Source: a virus. From it: DNA of 64,000 nt. Positions 7,251-16,136 of the stretch are shown one piece after another (within the stretch, counting starts at the first letter, position 1; each line of letters opens with the position of its first letter). The position numbers and the translations under genes are program-made. Below the pieces are notes generated by a model. The model worked only from the letters and a program-made list of their open reading frames with translations, made no database searches and was not told the DNA's origin. The stretch covers positions 124,001 to 188,000 of the IMG/VR virus record IMGVR_UViG_3300032236_001859; one strand, 5' to 3'.

Positions 7251-8777
7251 TCAGGCTTTCTTGTTGGTGGAGGTTTGCGCGATTTGGATAGCAGCGGCTT
7301 TCTTGAAGATTGCAGCGCTGACACGAGCCTTGTAACTCGCGACTTTGTCCATCGCGGGCACCGGAGCGGCTTGGAGCTGCTGCAGGGCCTGGGGGTCGAG
7401 TCCCATTTCCTGGAGGACTTGCAGCAGGGCTGCTTGTTCTTCAGGGGTCTTGGCTTCGAGGCCAGCCAGGGGATCACCACTCATGGGTTCACCAGTGGGG
7501 GCGGCACCGGGGATCACAGGGGCCGCAGGAGCGACTCCAGCAGCACCGGCTTCTTCACCACCAGGGAGATGTTCGGCGTGTTCTTGGGCAGGGGTCTCGC
7601 CTTGCTCATGCTTGGACGACTCGCCTTCTTTCTCGGCGTCTTCCTGCTTCTTGCCTTCAGAGCCCTCGTGAGCTTTGCCTTCACCGGCCTCATGCTTCGC
7701 GGCTTCTTCGAGTTCCTGAGCAGTCTTGATGGCCAGATTGAATCCAAAGGCGTGCGCGGCCTTGTGCAGGGTGCGCAGCTTCTGGGGGTAATCGGGATGA
7801 CCAGGACCAACATCCAGGGCAGCAACTTTCATGGCCTGGAGGTCTTCGGGGGCGGGTTCACCACCGGCGTCGCCGCCAGGGGGAAGTGCACCAGCGGGAC
7901 CGGCACCACCAGCGGCGTCGGCAGGGGGAGCGCCAGCACCGGCGGCATCAGCGGGGGGAGCCCCTGCGTCAGCACCGGGTTGGGCGCCGTCTTGGCCACC
8001 CATCTGTTCACTCAAGGCTTGGAGTTCTTGGAGGTCTTCAGGGGACAATGCACCGCTACGGGCGGCTTCCTGAAGGATCTGTTCGGCTTGGGCGTCATCG
8101 ATCTCACCATTTTGGAGAGCAGCCATGAGCTCTTGGGCTCCGGCTTGTGCAGCACCTTGTTCGCCACCAGGGATGGCGGCAGCACCTGCGGCTGCATCTC
8201 CGCCGCCTGCGGCTTCCATCGCCTTTTTAGCGATGTATGCGCTCATGCCGGTCAGGGGCTTGGCGGCTTCAGGCTGACCGTTTGATTTTCCCAGGATACT
8301 GGCGACCTTCTGTTGGGCGGCTTCCGCATTGGCATCAACCGGCAGCTTTTCGGCGGCCGACTTCAACCACGCAGACATCTTGCGTCCAGTCGAGATGAGT
8401 TCACCAGCGGACTTCGAGAGTTCGCTCTGGGGTACGGGACCATTGTCGGCTTCACCTTTGACTTCGAGGTCGGCACCTTTGCCGCCTTCTTGGCCATCAG
8501 TGGACACCGCGGTGGCACCCTCTGTGGAGGCTTCAACACTTGCACCGGGCTTATTGGCCACGGCGCCGCCGTCAACTTTGGCCTCGGTATGCTTACCGGC
8601 CTCTTCGACGTTCTTGTTGTAGTGTTCACCTTTTTTCACGGCTTCAGTGCCGTTATCGCTGTCCAGGGGATCAGCGGGGCTCGCGGATTTGGCGAGGCCT
8701 TCGGTGGGGACTTCGGAGGCGCGTTTGATCATGAGGTCTAAATCCTCCATGATCGTGCGCTGTGTCTTTTGAGTCAT
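7251..8777 (-). CDS. Acidic low-complexity scaffold-like protein
   Basis: 508 residues, dominated by Ala, Glu, Gly, Pro and Lys. The N-terminal third is helical with recurrent Lys-x-Ala motifs (IKRAS, AKSAS, LKSAAEK, QKVAS). A middle region has GAPPADAAG-type repeats. A very acidic, His/Glu/Lys-rich segment follows (EAGEGKAHEGSEGKKQ and similar), and the C-terminus is basic (IFKKAAAIQIAQ). This composition and its position between the prohead protease-like gene and the capsid genes are what one expects of a scaffold or prohead core protein. No enzymatic motif is visible. The opposite-strand long frame is a composition-driven shadow. Confidence 0.65.
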   Translation of the reverse strand: MTQKTQRTIMEDLDLMIKRASEVPTEGLAKSASPADPLDSDNGTEAVKKGEHYNKNVEEAGKHTEAKVDGGAVANKPGASVEASTEGATAVSTDGQEGGKGADLEVKGEADNGPVPQSELSKSAGELISTGRKMSAWLKSAAEKLPVDANAEAAQQKVASILGKSNGQPEAAKPLTGMSAYIAKKAMEAAGGGDAAAGAAAIPGGEQGAAQAGAQELMAALQNGEIDDAQAEQILQEAARSGALSPEDLQELQALSEQMGGQDGAQPGADAGAPPADAAGAGAPPADAAGGAGPAGALPPGGDAGGEPAPEDLQAMKVAALDVGPGHPDYPQKLRTLHKAAHAFGFNLAIKTAQELEEAAKHEAGEGKAHEGSEGKKQEDAEKEGESSKHEQGETPAQEHAEHLPGGEEAGAAGVAPAAPVIPGAAPTGEPMSGDPLAGLEAKTPEEQAALLQVLQEMGLDPQALQQLQAAPVPAMDKVASYKARVSAAIFKKAAAIQIAQTSTNKKA

Positions 8778-8779
8778 AG

Positions 8780-10180
8780 CTACTTCCTTGGTGACAAGGG
8801 TGATGGTAACGGGGTTGCGCGCCTCGACAAGACCATGCCCTGAACGAGGGCTCCGAGCGTGGCTTCATCTGCGTTGTTATTGGGATGCACGGCGAAAGCT
8901 ACTTTGTAGTGGAGATAGAGGTCAGCAAGACCCCTACTCGCCGTGACATCAGGAGCACGACCAGCACCGGCCAACTTCACATTCGGCTGACCGGAGATTG
9001 TGGCATGGAGAACCCGTCTGGCCGGGTGGGCTCCGCGCATCGATGTCGCGTAATCCAGGGATCCCACGACATCGTCCTCAAGACGAATCGGGGTCGTGGA
9101 TTCGACGCCATCTAAAGAGTTGATTTCAACCGCTGATTTCAGGAGACCATGAAAACCTTGTTTAACAGCGAGATCATGGGCGAGTCGGACATCTGGGGAG
9201 ATCGATGCCATGGGGATGTCGACCACGAAGTCAGCGAAGTCCCGGATACCGAGGACGCATCCACGCTTGTGGAGCCAGTTCAGCATCGCGGGGGCCCCAT
9301 GGGCCTCGAATGCCTTCTTGATCTCCTTGCGAGTCTCGAGATCGAGATCACAGGGTTCTGGCCCAATATCGGCGAGCTGGGCGAGACCACCAATGCGCTT
9401 CTCAATGGTGGCCAGGCGCATCATCATCGCATACTTCGAGGAGTTCAGCTTCCGCATCGAGGTCTGTAGGGCGATCTCGAAGCCAGGGACTCCTGGGCGC
9501 TCCAGGGCAACCTTCCGCAAAGTATAACCAATGCGGTCAGCGGGTTTCCATACCGTGGATTGATCCATGTAGTACGGATTCGGATTCTTCATGTAAACTT
9601 TTTGACCATCCTTGGTGACCTCACCAAGCATGTGCTTGATGTGCTCACAGTGGTCCTTGGCCTCGGGTGCCTTGTGGTCACACACCGAGCAGACGTCATA
9701 GGCCTGCATGGATCCCATGGACACCGGGACATCCTTGCCCTCTTCGAGAGCCTGGACTTCATCTGCGTTCTTCTCGTTGTCGAGTGCTGATATCAACTCG
9801 ATGCGAGACATGGGTCCATTGTGACCCGTGAACAAGATGTCGCCCGTTTTCTTATCGGGGTCATCGTTGTCATGGTTCTTGAAGACATGCCCATGCGTCT
9901 TAAATCTGGTATGACAAGTCTTGTTGTCTTTTTCGCTGAAGCCATCGTTATTGCGGTTGTCGCCATAGCGTTCTTCATCACCAACCGCGATGGTATGTAT
10001 GATGGTCTTGCCAGGGATAGGCTTCATCTCGGCGAGTTCCTTCTGGAACAGGAGACCGCCGGCCTCCTTCGCCGTCTTCATGAACAGCTCTTTATCGAAC
10101 CCACGACTCGAGAATCTCACCAGGGTCACCTCAGGTGCCTGGAAATCATAGGTGTGTGGGGAAAGGATCTTGGCGATCAT
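8780..10180 (-). CDS. Prohead (capsid maturation) protease-like protein with zinc knuckle
   Basis: 466 residues from MIAKILSPHTYDF; the ATG at 10180 is used because earlier in-frame ATGs fall within the preceding gene. The diagnostic block is residues 71-170: YGDNRNNDGF, then GHVFKNHDNDDP (His103), then NGPMSRIELISALD, then VPVSMGS (Ser154), followed by a Cys4/Cys3-His knuckle (C164, C167, C178, H180). I know this block from phage prohead core or head-maturation proteases, where a His and a Ser are catalytic. It is placed upstream of the scaffold-like and capsid genes as expected. The C-terminal half has no recognised domain. The protease assignment is by motif and synteny. Confidence 0.7.
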   Translation of the reverse strand: MIAKILSPHTYDFQAPEVTLVRFSSRGFDKELFMKTAKEAGGLLFQKELAEMKPIPGKTIIHTIAVGDEERYGDNRNNDGFSEKDNKTCHTRFKTHGHVFKNHDNDDPDKKTGDILFTGHNGPMSRIELISALDNEKNADEVQALEEGKDVPVSMGSMQAYDVCSVCDHKAPEAKDHCEHIKHMLGEVTKDGQKVYMKNPNPYYMDQSTVWKPADRIGYTLRKVALERPGVPGFEIALQTSMRKLNSSKYAMMMRLATIEKRIGGLAQLADIGPEPCDLDLETRKEIKKAFEAHGAPAMLNWLHKRGCVLGIRDFADFVVDIPMASISPDVRLAHDLAVKQGFHGLLKSAVEINSLDGVESTTPIRLEDDVVGSLDYATSMRGAHPARRVLHATISGQPNVKLAGAGRAPDVTASRGLADLYLHYKVAFAVHPNNNADEATLGALVQGMVLSRRATPLPSPLSPRK

Positions 10181-10182
10181 GA

Positions 10183-11184
10183 TCAGTGCCCTGTAGCCAT
10201 GTTGACGACGCCGTTGGCCGCAGTACCCGCACCCCACCCAATTCCTGCGTGGATGAGCGCATTGCCAATCCCCTTACTAGGAAGTGTGCTGCGCGCCTTG
10301 CCCAGGTTCTCTGCGTAATTGCGGAGGTTAATCGCCTTGGCGTGCTCCAGTGGCAGATTCGTCACGGGGTCCAGCCCATAACCTTTACCGAGCTGCTGTT
10401 GCAGACGCCCCGAGATCTCCAGTGCCCTGGTGTGTTCCGGGGTCAAGATCTTCTGGTTATGCCCACTGTTAAACATCAGAGTTCTGGCTTCATCTGCTTT
10501 ATCTTGAACAACCCCTGCATTACGCTCGAAGTTGGATTGCTCACCCTTTGCCTTGAACTGAAGTGGATCTTTTAGCCATGACCACGCCGTTGGACTGGTT
10601 ATTGGCTTAGCATTACCGCCACCCTTGAGGACGTCGCCCTCAGAGCTCAACTCGGCGAGAACATTCTTGGGATTCACGGCGGCATCACGTACATGGAGCT
10701 GGACGGCCTTGGAGGCCTCCTCGGGGGTCATCCCGGGAACCCCAGTGTTTCCAAGATTCCTGGCAAGGGTGTCGGCGTGAGCGCCACCCTTGGTGATCTC
10801 GTCGACAACCCCACTCGTGGACTGTTGCCGGTAGGCGTCGCCAAACGGTAGATTCTTGCGGGTTACCGGGGCCAACGCGGCGGCACCGGCACCGAGACCA
10901 GTTAGAGTCCCAGGAGCCATCCCGGTGTACTTGTCAGTGAACTTGTCGACGGGCCCCCTGTTATCACCACCAATGCGTGATCCCAGGTAATCCCCGATTT
11001 CCTTGCGGTACAGATATGCGGCGCCGAGACCAGCGGCAAGGGTGCCACTGGCAAGGGCCAGTGACAACCATTCCTTGGCACCCCAGCCCTTGTCGTCTTC
11101 CTCGTCCTCGGCGTCATCGGAGACCGGGTACACGGCTTCAGCGGCCTGCTTAGCAAAGGCGTCGTGGTCGGCATGGGTTACCAT
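10183..11184 (-). CDS. Membrane-anchored virion-type protein
   Basis: 333 residues. The N-terminus has a Lys-x-Ala motif (FAKQAAEA), then an acidic cluster (DDAEDEEDD), a Trp-rich junction (GWGAKEW) and one hydrophobic Ala/Gly segment at about residues 39-60 (LSLALASGTLAAGLGAAYLY) that should span a membrane. The rest is soluble-looking and helical, with a second Gly/Ala-rich stretch near the C-terminus (IHAGIGWGAGTAANGVV). The same order of K-x-A motif, acidic run and membrane segment occurs in the 1891-residue protein upstream. Possible roles include an internal or ejected virion protein; the family is not recognised. Confidence 0.7.
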   Translation of the reverse strand: MVTHADHDAFAKQAAEAVYPVSDDAEDEEDDKGWGAKEWLSLALASGTLAAGLGAAYLYRKEIGDYLGSRIGGDNRGPVDKFTDKYTGMAPGTLTGLGAGAAALAPVTRKNLPFGDAYRQQSTSGVVDEITKGGAHADTLARNLGNTGVPGMTPEEASKAVQLHVRDAAVNPKNVLAELSSEGDVLKGGGNAKPITSPTAWSWLKDPLQFKAKGEQSNFERNAGVVQDKADEARTLMFNSGHNQKILTPEHTRALEISGRLQQQLGKGYGLDPVTNLPLEHAKAINLRNYAENLGKARSTLPSKGIGNALIHAGIGWGAGTAANGVVNMATGH

Positions 11185-11187
11185 GTT

Positions 11188-12687
11188 TCAGCCCTTCGCG
11201 TGGTGTTTCTGGAGTCGCATCATAACATCGGTGTCGAGGTCGCCACCACTGGCGAGCTGATCCTTGACCAGACGTCGAATCATCGAGGAGTCCGCATCAG
11301 GGTTCGTTGCCATAACAGCGTTAAAGGCTTTTACAGTTTCAGGAATCGGGCGCTGAGAAATATAGGGGTCATCCATCAGGGATGCCAGGGAGACCGCTGC
11401 ACCCGTGTTCTTGACGCGTTGCTGCCCACCGGAGCTCAAAGGCGATTTTGCGGAGACCCCGTAGTCATGTGAGGAGCCGCCATCACGGTTGCCCAGGGCA
11501 CCCCCGACGACGTCTTCAATCTTCTCACCACCCATGGCATCCTCGGGAAGCGAGGTCGCGGTGTCCGACAAATTCTTGACGTAGCCACCTGCATCCTCAG
11601 CGATCTTTGCGATCCGGGGGCCGGCTTCGGCGAGTCTGCGGTCGACTTCATTCTTGGCGGCGAGACAATGCGAGGCGTGCTTCCACAAAGTCTCCAGCGT
11701 CGAGACTGAGTCCACAAGCTCTTTCTCACGTGGGCTGCATGTCGCGATGACATCACTGGCGATCTTCATCGCGGGGGTCGCCCTGTGGTGCCCACGCTTC
11801 TCGAGGCTTCCGGTTACCCAGATGACATCGAGAGTGGCGGGGTCGACTCCAGCGCGCTTCGCCAGGGTCTCCACACGGGAGAACGCCGGGGAATCCACGC
11901 GGGAGAAGGATTCCACGATTCGAGCAAGTTTGACAAAGGCGGCATCACGGTGTTCGGAGAACTTGGTTCTCGCGGTCTCCGCGGCCACCTTCAAGTTCTG
12001 GAGTTTGATAAAAGGGTTGTCGGCGAGGCGTGAGCAATCGATGCCGTGGAGCCTGGAGTCCAGGGCTTCACGGATCCGCGAGGCTTCCATGCCGAAATCA
12101 GCGTTGACCCGGAATCCATCGATATCACAGGCCACCTTGAGGCGACCACGTTGCATGGCCATGGGGTCCACACCAAAGGCTTCACGAGCCGTCTTGATGA
12201 GTTCGGCATCCTCGGCTTCGGCGTCGGCATCACTGACTGCATCTTTGAAGTCGTCTTCTTCCTCATAGGAGGCATCGACGTCTTCGGGATCCGCTTTGCC
12301 TTCGGATTCCGCAGCAGTTTTCTTGGCACCCGGCAACTTGTTCGGGGATTCGACATCAGGGTAATCCCCTGGCTTCGTCCCATTCGCCGGCTTCTTGTTC
12401 TCGGCGTCGGGTTCCGGGAAGAGTTCCTGGGTGACCTCATCAGCGTTGGTCAGCGGAAAGGGATCCGCTTTGGCCTCGGCTTCCGAGTTCGCGAGATGGC
12501 TCAGGGTTCTTGAGTTGTTGACGGCATGGCTGACCAAGGCGACCTCTTTTGCATTGAGGTCGAACTCTTGAGCAACTTTGCGGAGCGCTGCGTTGGGAGC
12601 TGCACCATCATTCATGCCGTCGACACAGGCCTCAGCGGCCTTGATTAAGGTGGCGTGACGCCGGGGTCCCATGAGTTCAAGGCTCAT
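11188..12687 (-). CDS. Large helical head-region protein, unknown function
   Basis: 499 residues. The start overlaps the upstream stop (ATGA), fixing it. The N-terminal 80 residues (LIKAAEACVDGM, ALRKVAQEF, VSHAVNNSRTLSHLAN) form a small helical domain ending in a DPFPLTNADEV segment that I associate with conserved virion proteins of large environmental phages. A long acidic linker follows (about 85-160), then a helical domain unusually dense in hydrophobic-x-Lys-x-Ala motifs (IKTAR, LKVAC, LKVAA, VKLAR, AKRAG, MKIAS, AKIAE). No catalytic motif is visible. It lies between the protease-like side of the head operon and the RNA polymerase genes. Confidence 0.72.
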   Translation of the reverse strand: MSLELMGPRRHATLIKAAEACVDGMNDGAAPNAALRKVAQEFDLNAKEVALVSHAVNNSRTLSHLANSEAEAKADPFPLTNADEVTQELFPEPDAENKKPANGTKPGDYPDVESPNKLPGAKKTAAESEGKADPEDVDASYEEEDDFKDAVSDADAEAEDAELIKTAREAFGVDPMAMQRGRLKVACDIDGFRVNADFGMEASRIREALDSRLHGIDCSRLADNPFIKLQNLKVAAETARTKFSEHRDAAFVKLARIVESFSRVDSPAFSRVETLAKRAGVDPATLDVIWVTGSLEKRGHHRATPAMKIASDVIATCSPREKELVDSVSTLETLWKHASHCLAAKNEVDRRLAEAGPRIAKIAEDAGGYVKNLSDTATSLPEDAMGGEKIEDVVGGALGNRDGGSSHDYGVSAKSPLSSGGQQRVKNTGAAVSLASLMDDPYISQRPIPETVKAFNAVMATNPDADSSMIRRLVKDQLASGGDLDTDVMMRLQKHHAKG

Positions 12688-13616
12688 ACAGTTTGCTCCT
12701 CGAGCACCGTGGCATCCACGGTGCGAATCATTTCGTGAACACGGGCCTCCCGAGCCGGGAGTTTTTTGTTGGCTTCCAATGAAGGATTCGCCACTGAGAA
12801 CGGAATTTCTTGCAGGAACGTCATGACGGCATCAGCATTGGAATCCCCGGTACCCGCGCCACCCAAGGCGTGGACAGCGCGATCCTTGATCATCATGAGC
12901 ACGGAACGCATGGTTTCCAGGCTGCGTTCATCCCCACGAGTCTTGCAGAACGAGGCGATCAGGGTCTGACGATACGCGATCTCTTCGATCTGGGATGCCA
13001 GGGCCTCTCTGAGCTCGCCACCCTTCAGGGTAGACTTGAGGGCTCCCTTGGGATCCGCATAGGTCTCCAGGATCTTGGATCCCAGGAGCCAACCAGCACG
13101 ATGGTGTTCACCGAGTCGGCTGGTGTTATTGATGTCGCGGATGAGACCAAGGATGTCCCCGAACAACAGGGTGCAGATCCATTCGGGTTTGTGCAGGATG
13201 TCACGGACATCGAAGAAGGTCTCCGCATAGGCATAGATGTCGCCTAGCTTGAGCCCCTTCTTGGCACCCTGACTCCACTTGGTCAGGATGTCTTCGACTT
13301 CGATGTCAGAACACAACAGGTAGGCCTCAAGGGAGGATCTCAACCCAGGGTGTTCCGTGAAAAGCGTGTAGGCGTTTTTAAGACATGAGTAGTCTTCGCC
13401 GACATCGATCTCACGATCTCTGAAAATCTTGAACTCGTAGGCCGAGGTCACCCCGTGGTCATTGATCTCTTCGAGGCGGGCACGCGCCGCGGTCTCCCGC
13501 ATCGCGGTGAGCTCGCAGACCTTGCCCCAGCGCCAGTCCGCGCGGAACAGGGCACTTCCATGGATATCATTGGAAGGCCCGTATTTCTTAGCGTAGATGT
13601 CGCCGATGAGCTTCAT
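12684..13616 (-). CDS. Hypothetical head-region protein
   Basis: 310 residues, start MKLIGDIYAKKYG. The protein appears globular and alpha-helical with several aromatic-rich helices (PEWICTLLFGDILGLI near the middle) and scattered cysteines. No membrane segment, nucleotide-binding loop or metal cluster is visible. Its stop overlaps the next start by four bases, so its synthesis is coupled to the 499-residue protein downstream. Unlike its neighbours it carries few Lys-x-Ala motifs and has normal complexity, so it may be an assembled virion protein with a defined fold. I do not recognise the family. Confidence 0.7.
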   Translation of the reverse strand: MKLIGDIYAKKYGPSNDIHGSALFRADWRWGKVCELTAMRETAARARLEEINDHGVTSAYEFKIFRDREIDVGEDYSCLKNAYTLFTEHPGLRSSLEAYLLCSDIEVEDILTKWSQGAKKGLKLGDIYAYAETFFDVRDILHKPEWICTLLFGDILGLIRDINNTSRLGEHHRAGWLLGSKILETYADPKGALKSTLKGGELREALASQIEEIAYRQTLIASFCKTRGDERSLETMRSVLMMIKDRAVHALGGAGTGDSNADAVMTFLQEIPFSVANPSLEANKKLPAREARVHEMIRTVDATVLEEQTV

Positions 13617-13619
13617 GGA

Positions 13620-13820
13620 TTACTTCTGAGCAGCCTGTGCAGCAGCGAAGGCGTCGAGGCGTTCATGTGCAGCCTTGGCGAGACCCTTGACTTGGTCATC
13701 ACTGAGTCCCATGCCACGCGCGGCTTCGTAGAAACCGAGGTCAACGGCGTTGGCGCCATCGACTTCGTCGGCGGCTGCCAGCTTTTTGAGGAGGACGTCT
13801 GAGGCAGACTTGGATAACAT
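13620..13820 (-). CDS. Small helical protein
   Basis: 66 residues from MLSKSASDVLLKKLAAADEV. A longer frame upstream overlaps the end of the preceding gene; the ATG at 13820 is chosen because AAAAGGA sits about eight bases before it. The protein is a compact set of helices ending in an Ala/Gln-rich tail (DAFAAAQAAQK), with a Lys-x-Ala motif near the N-terminus (LLKKLAAAD) and another in AKAAHE. It might be a small structural or assembly protein. Nothing identifies its function. Confidence 0.6.
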   Translation of the reverse strand: MLSKSASDVLLKKLAAADEVDGANAVDLGFYEAARGMGLSDDQVKGLAKAAHERLDAFAAAQAAQK

Positions 13821-13854
13821 GGTGGATTCCTTTTCTGGGAAATTGAAGACGGCC

Positions 13855-16107
13855 TTAGCCGTCCATGGTGGAGTTGATGCCGAGACCGTAGAACTCGGGG
13901 TCCCCGGAGAGCGTGCGCTTGCGGAGGAAGATGATGAGATCACCGAGGCCCTCGAACGAGGACTTCAGGTTGTCACCGAGTTCAACGCTGTCTTCCTTGC
14001 CGAACTTTTCCTGGAACTCGTCGTAGTGCCAGTGCATCAAGAACAAGATGCGACCGAGGCGATCCATACCAGCAACAATGGTGGGCAGGAAGCGTTCGAT
14101 CATTTCGACAGGGGCATGAGTCTTGGTCAGGCTACCGAGGACAGCGGAATCGAAGACTTCTTTTTGACCCGTCTTCGCGGCTTGGTCGATGGCCTGGAAG
14201 GGGTCACCGCCACCTTCGTTCTCGGCGTCGCCGTGACCAAAGGGGGAGAAGTATTGGTATTGCTGGCGGTTGTCGGGGGTCTGGGAGGTCCGCGCCTGGG
14301 TTTCCCAGGGCACCTTGGTGGTATGGAAGCTGGACATCACTCCACCTTCGGAGGTGTCATTGATGTCCGGGAACGCCATCATGTTCTCAGACGCCGCTTG
14401 CTTCACCAACCAGTTCTGCGGGGCACGGAGGGCGTGGCGAAGCATGCTGCGGGTGTCGGATTCCGAGCACCCATGTTTCTTCATGAGATAACTGATCGCA
14501 GCTGTCTTCCCGAAGTAGTGGCTACCAAAATCATCCTTGATGTTGATGCCGGTTTCATCAGTCCAGACTTTAACAGCACTGGCCTGCTTCTTGAGGACTT
14601 CGATGATGGTGTTGTGGTCACCGAAGTCAGAGGCCTCGAGATGTTTCTCGAGACGGGTCTTCTCCCGGTTCTCCCAATCCAACTTGGCGTCGTCTTCACG
14701 GTTACCGTAGACCACAGCGGTGTAATACTTCGAGTTCACGTACAGCGTCGAGTTCGTTTTCTTGAGATCACGGTTTCCGGCTTCGGAGACAATGACCTGA
14801 TCGCAGTCGTGTTCACCAATGTAACCCAAGGGGCGGTTGATGGCGAAGACTCCACGATCCTTGTGGGCAAAACGCTCGGGGATCGAGCGGAGATCCCAGG
14901 TGGAACCCCCGTGGGTCTTATAGGTCGTGATGCCGTCATCACTGACCGCGGTGAAGACATCCAGGGGAGCCGAGGTCTTCACACCATCTTTGGCGACGAA
15001 GATGACTTGATCACCGGGGCGCACCTTGTTGGCGGCAACGCTGACCTTCTCGAGTTCCTTGGCAAAATCGGTTTCAGTGTACTGCCGCAGTGTTGAGATC
15101 GCACCAACTGCGGTGATACAAGTTTTCTCATCAGAGCACCGGATCACGAAAACCCTGCCGTTATCCGATGACATCGGGATCACAAGTGTGGGTTCCACGG
15201 AACCATTGGCGTAGAGGACATCGTAGAGTCCACCACCAGTAGGCGACGTCAGCTGCTGCTTGGTCTGGGTCGAGTACACAATGGACTTCGACATCTCAGG
15301 ACGCTTGTCGACAACTGCGACGTCACCTTCGAGGATCTGCTTGCGTTGGGCATCAGTGAGTTCATCGACGCCTTCTTGATCAATGGTCGAAATCACAGTG
15401 ATGGGCTCACCCTTTTGTTCCGCGGCGAGTTTAACAACACCGGGGACCCCGAAGGCGAGATCGGGGTAGAACTTACGAACCGCATTGGCGAGTTTAACAT
15501 GCCCTGCGGTCTTCGGGTTCACAATGGTATCCATGAACATCGAGGCGACATCGTGGCCCAGGGCTTCGATACCACTGGGGAGATCCACGGCACCCGCGAT
15601 CTTGCGGATATGTGTGATCTTGTGGATGGGAACCACAGGGCAGTCACCGGCGGCCTTGCGGGCCGCGGCACGCTTGGACAAACTGCTGCCGCCACCATCG
15701 CCATCATAAATACCAGCGGGCAATGTGCGGAGACGGTTGTAATCTGGGGTGCGTACACCACGTTGGACCCGGTTGCGTTTATCGGCTTCACCGAGAACAG
15801 TGGGGCGGCGATTGATGATGGAATTAACCCAGTCTTCACTCAAGGGCACGAAGAGATCTGAGTTCACGGAATAAATGGAGTCGAGTCCCTTGATCTCCCC
15901 GTTGAGGAAGAACACGGGGCTGTAATGCCAGTCGCCACCGATCTCAAAAGCGAACATGCCAACTGCACGACCGCCATCTTCATCGGCATCAATGAGTTGA
16001 AACCCGACGAGATAGTCGAGGAGAACCGGTGACTTATCACGGAGTCTGGCGTTGGCGAGGTCAGAGAACGTCTGCTCCAGCGCGGACTCAGAGGTATCTT
16101 GCGGCAT
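13855..16107 (-). CDS. 750-residue protein next to RNA polymerase beta-prime, unknown function
   Basis: Start MPQDTSESALEQTF with AGGAG eight bases upstream. The N-terminal domain (1-115) has a distinctive block: SPVLLDYLVGFQLID, AVGMFAFEIGGDWHYSPVFF, LNGEIKG, LFVPLSEDWVNSIINRRP. I have an impression of this block from virion proteins of other large phages but cannot name the family. The middle contains Lys-x-Ala motifs (VKLAAE, IRKIAG, HVKLAN) and mixed alpha/beta sequence; the C-terminus is helical and acidic. No catalytic site was found. The gene directly follows the beta-prime C-terminal gene in transcription order, so an association with the polymerase or head is plausible but unproven. 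Confidence 0.75.
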   Translation of the reverse strand: MPQDTSESALEQTFSDLANARLRDKSPVLLDYLVGFQLIDADEDGGRAVGMFAFEIGGDWHYSPVFFLNGEIKGLDSIYSVNSDLFVPLSEDWVNSIINRRPTVLGEADKRNRVQRGVRTPDYNRLRTLPAGIYDGDGGGSSLSKRAAARKAAGDCPVVPIHKITHIRKIAGAVDLPSGIEALGHDVASMFMDTIVNPKTAGHVKLANAVRKFYPDLAFGVPGVVKLAAEQKGEPITVISTIDQEGVDELTDAQRKQILEGDVAVVDKRPEMSKSIVYSTQTKQQLTSPTGGGLYDVLYANGSVEPTLVIPMSSDNGRVFVIRCSDEKTCITAVGAISTLRQYTETDFAKELEKVSVAANKVRPGDQVIFVAKDGVKTSAPLDVFTAVSDDGITTYKTHGGSTWDLRSIPERFAHKDRGVFAINRPLGYIGEHDCDQVIVSEAGNRDLKKTNSTLYVNSKYYTAVVYGNREDDAKLDWENREKTRLEKHLEASDFGDHNTIIEVLKKQASAVKVWTDETGINIKDDFGSHYFGKTAAISYLMKKHGCSESDTRSMLRHALRAPQNWLVKQAASENMMAFPDINDTSEGGVMSSFHTTKVPWETQARTSQTPDNRQQYQYFSPFGHGDAENEGGGDPFQAIDQAAKTGQKEVFDSAVLGSLTKTHAPVEMIERFLPTIVAGMDRLGRILFLMHWHYDEFQEKFGKEDSVELGDNLKSSFEGLGDLIIFLRKRTLSGDPEFYGLGINSTMDG

Positions 16108-16136
16108 CTGGTGGACTCCTAGCGGTGCATCAAAGA

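Noticed and set aside
6969-8285. Long plus-strand open frame (438 codons)
   Set aside because: Opposite the acidic Ala/Glu-rich scaffold-like gene; composition shadow with no sensible protein features or ribosome site.
13750-15096. Long plus-strand open frame (448 codons)
   Set aside because: Antisense to the 750-residue gene; no motifs, and every supported gene is on the minus strand.
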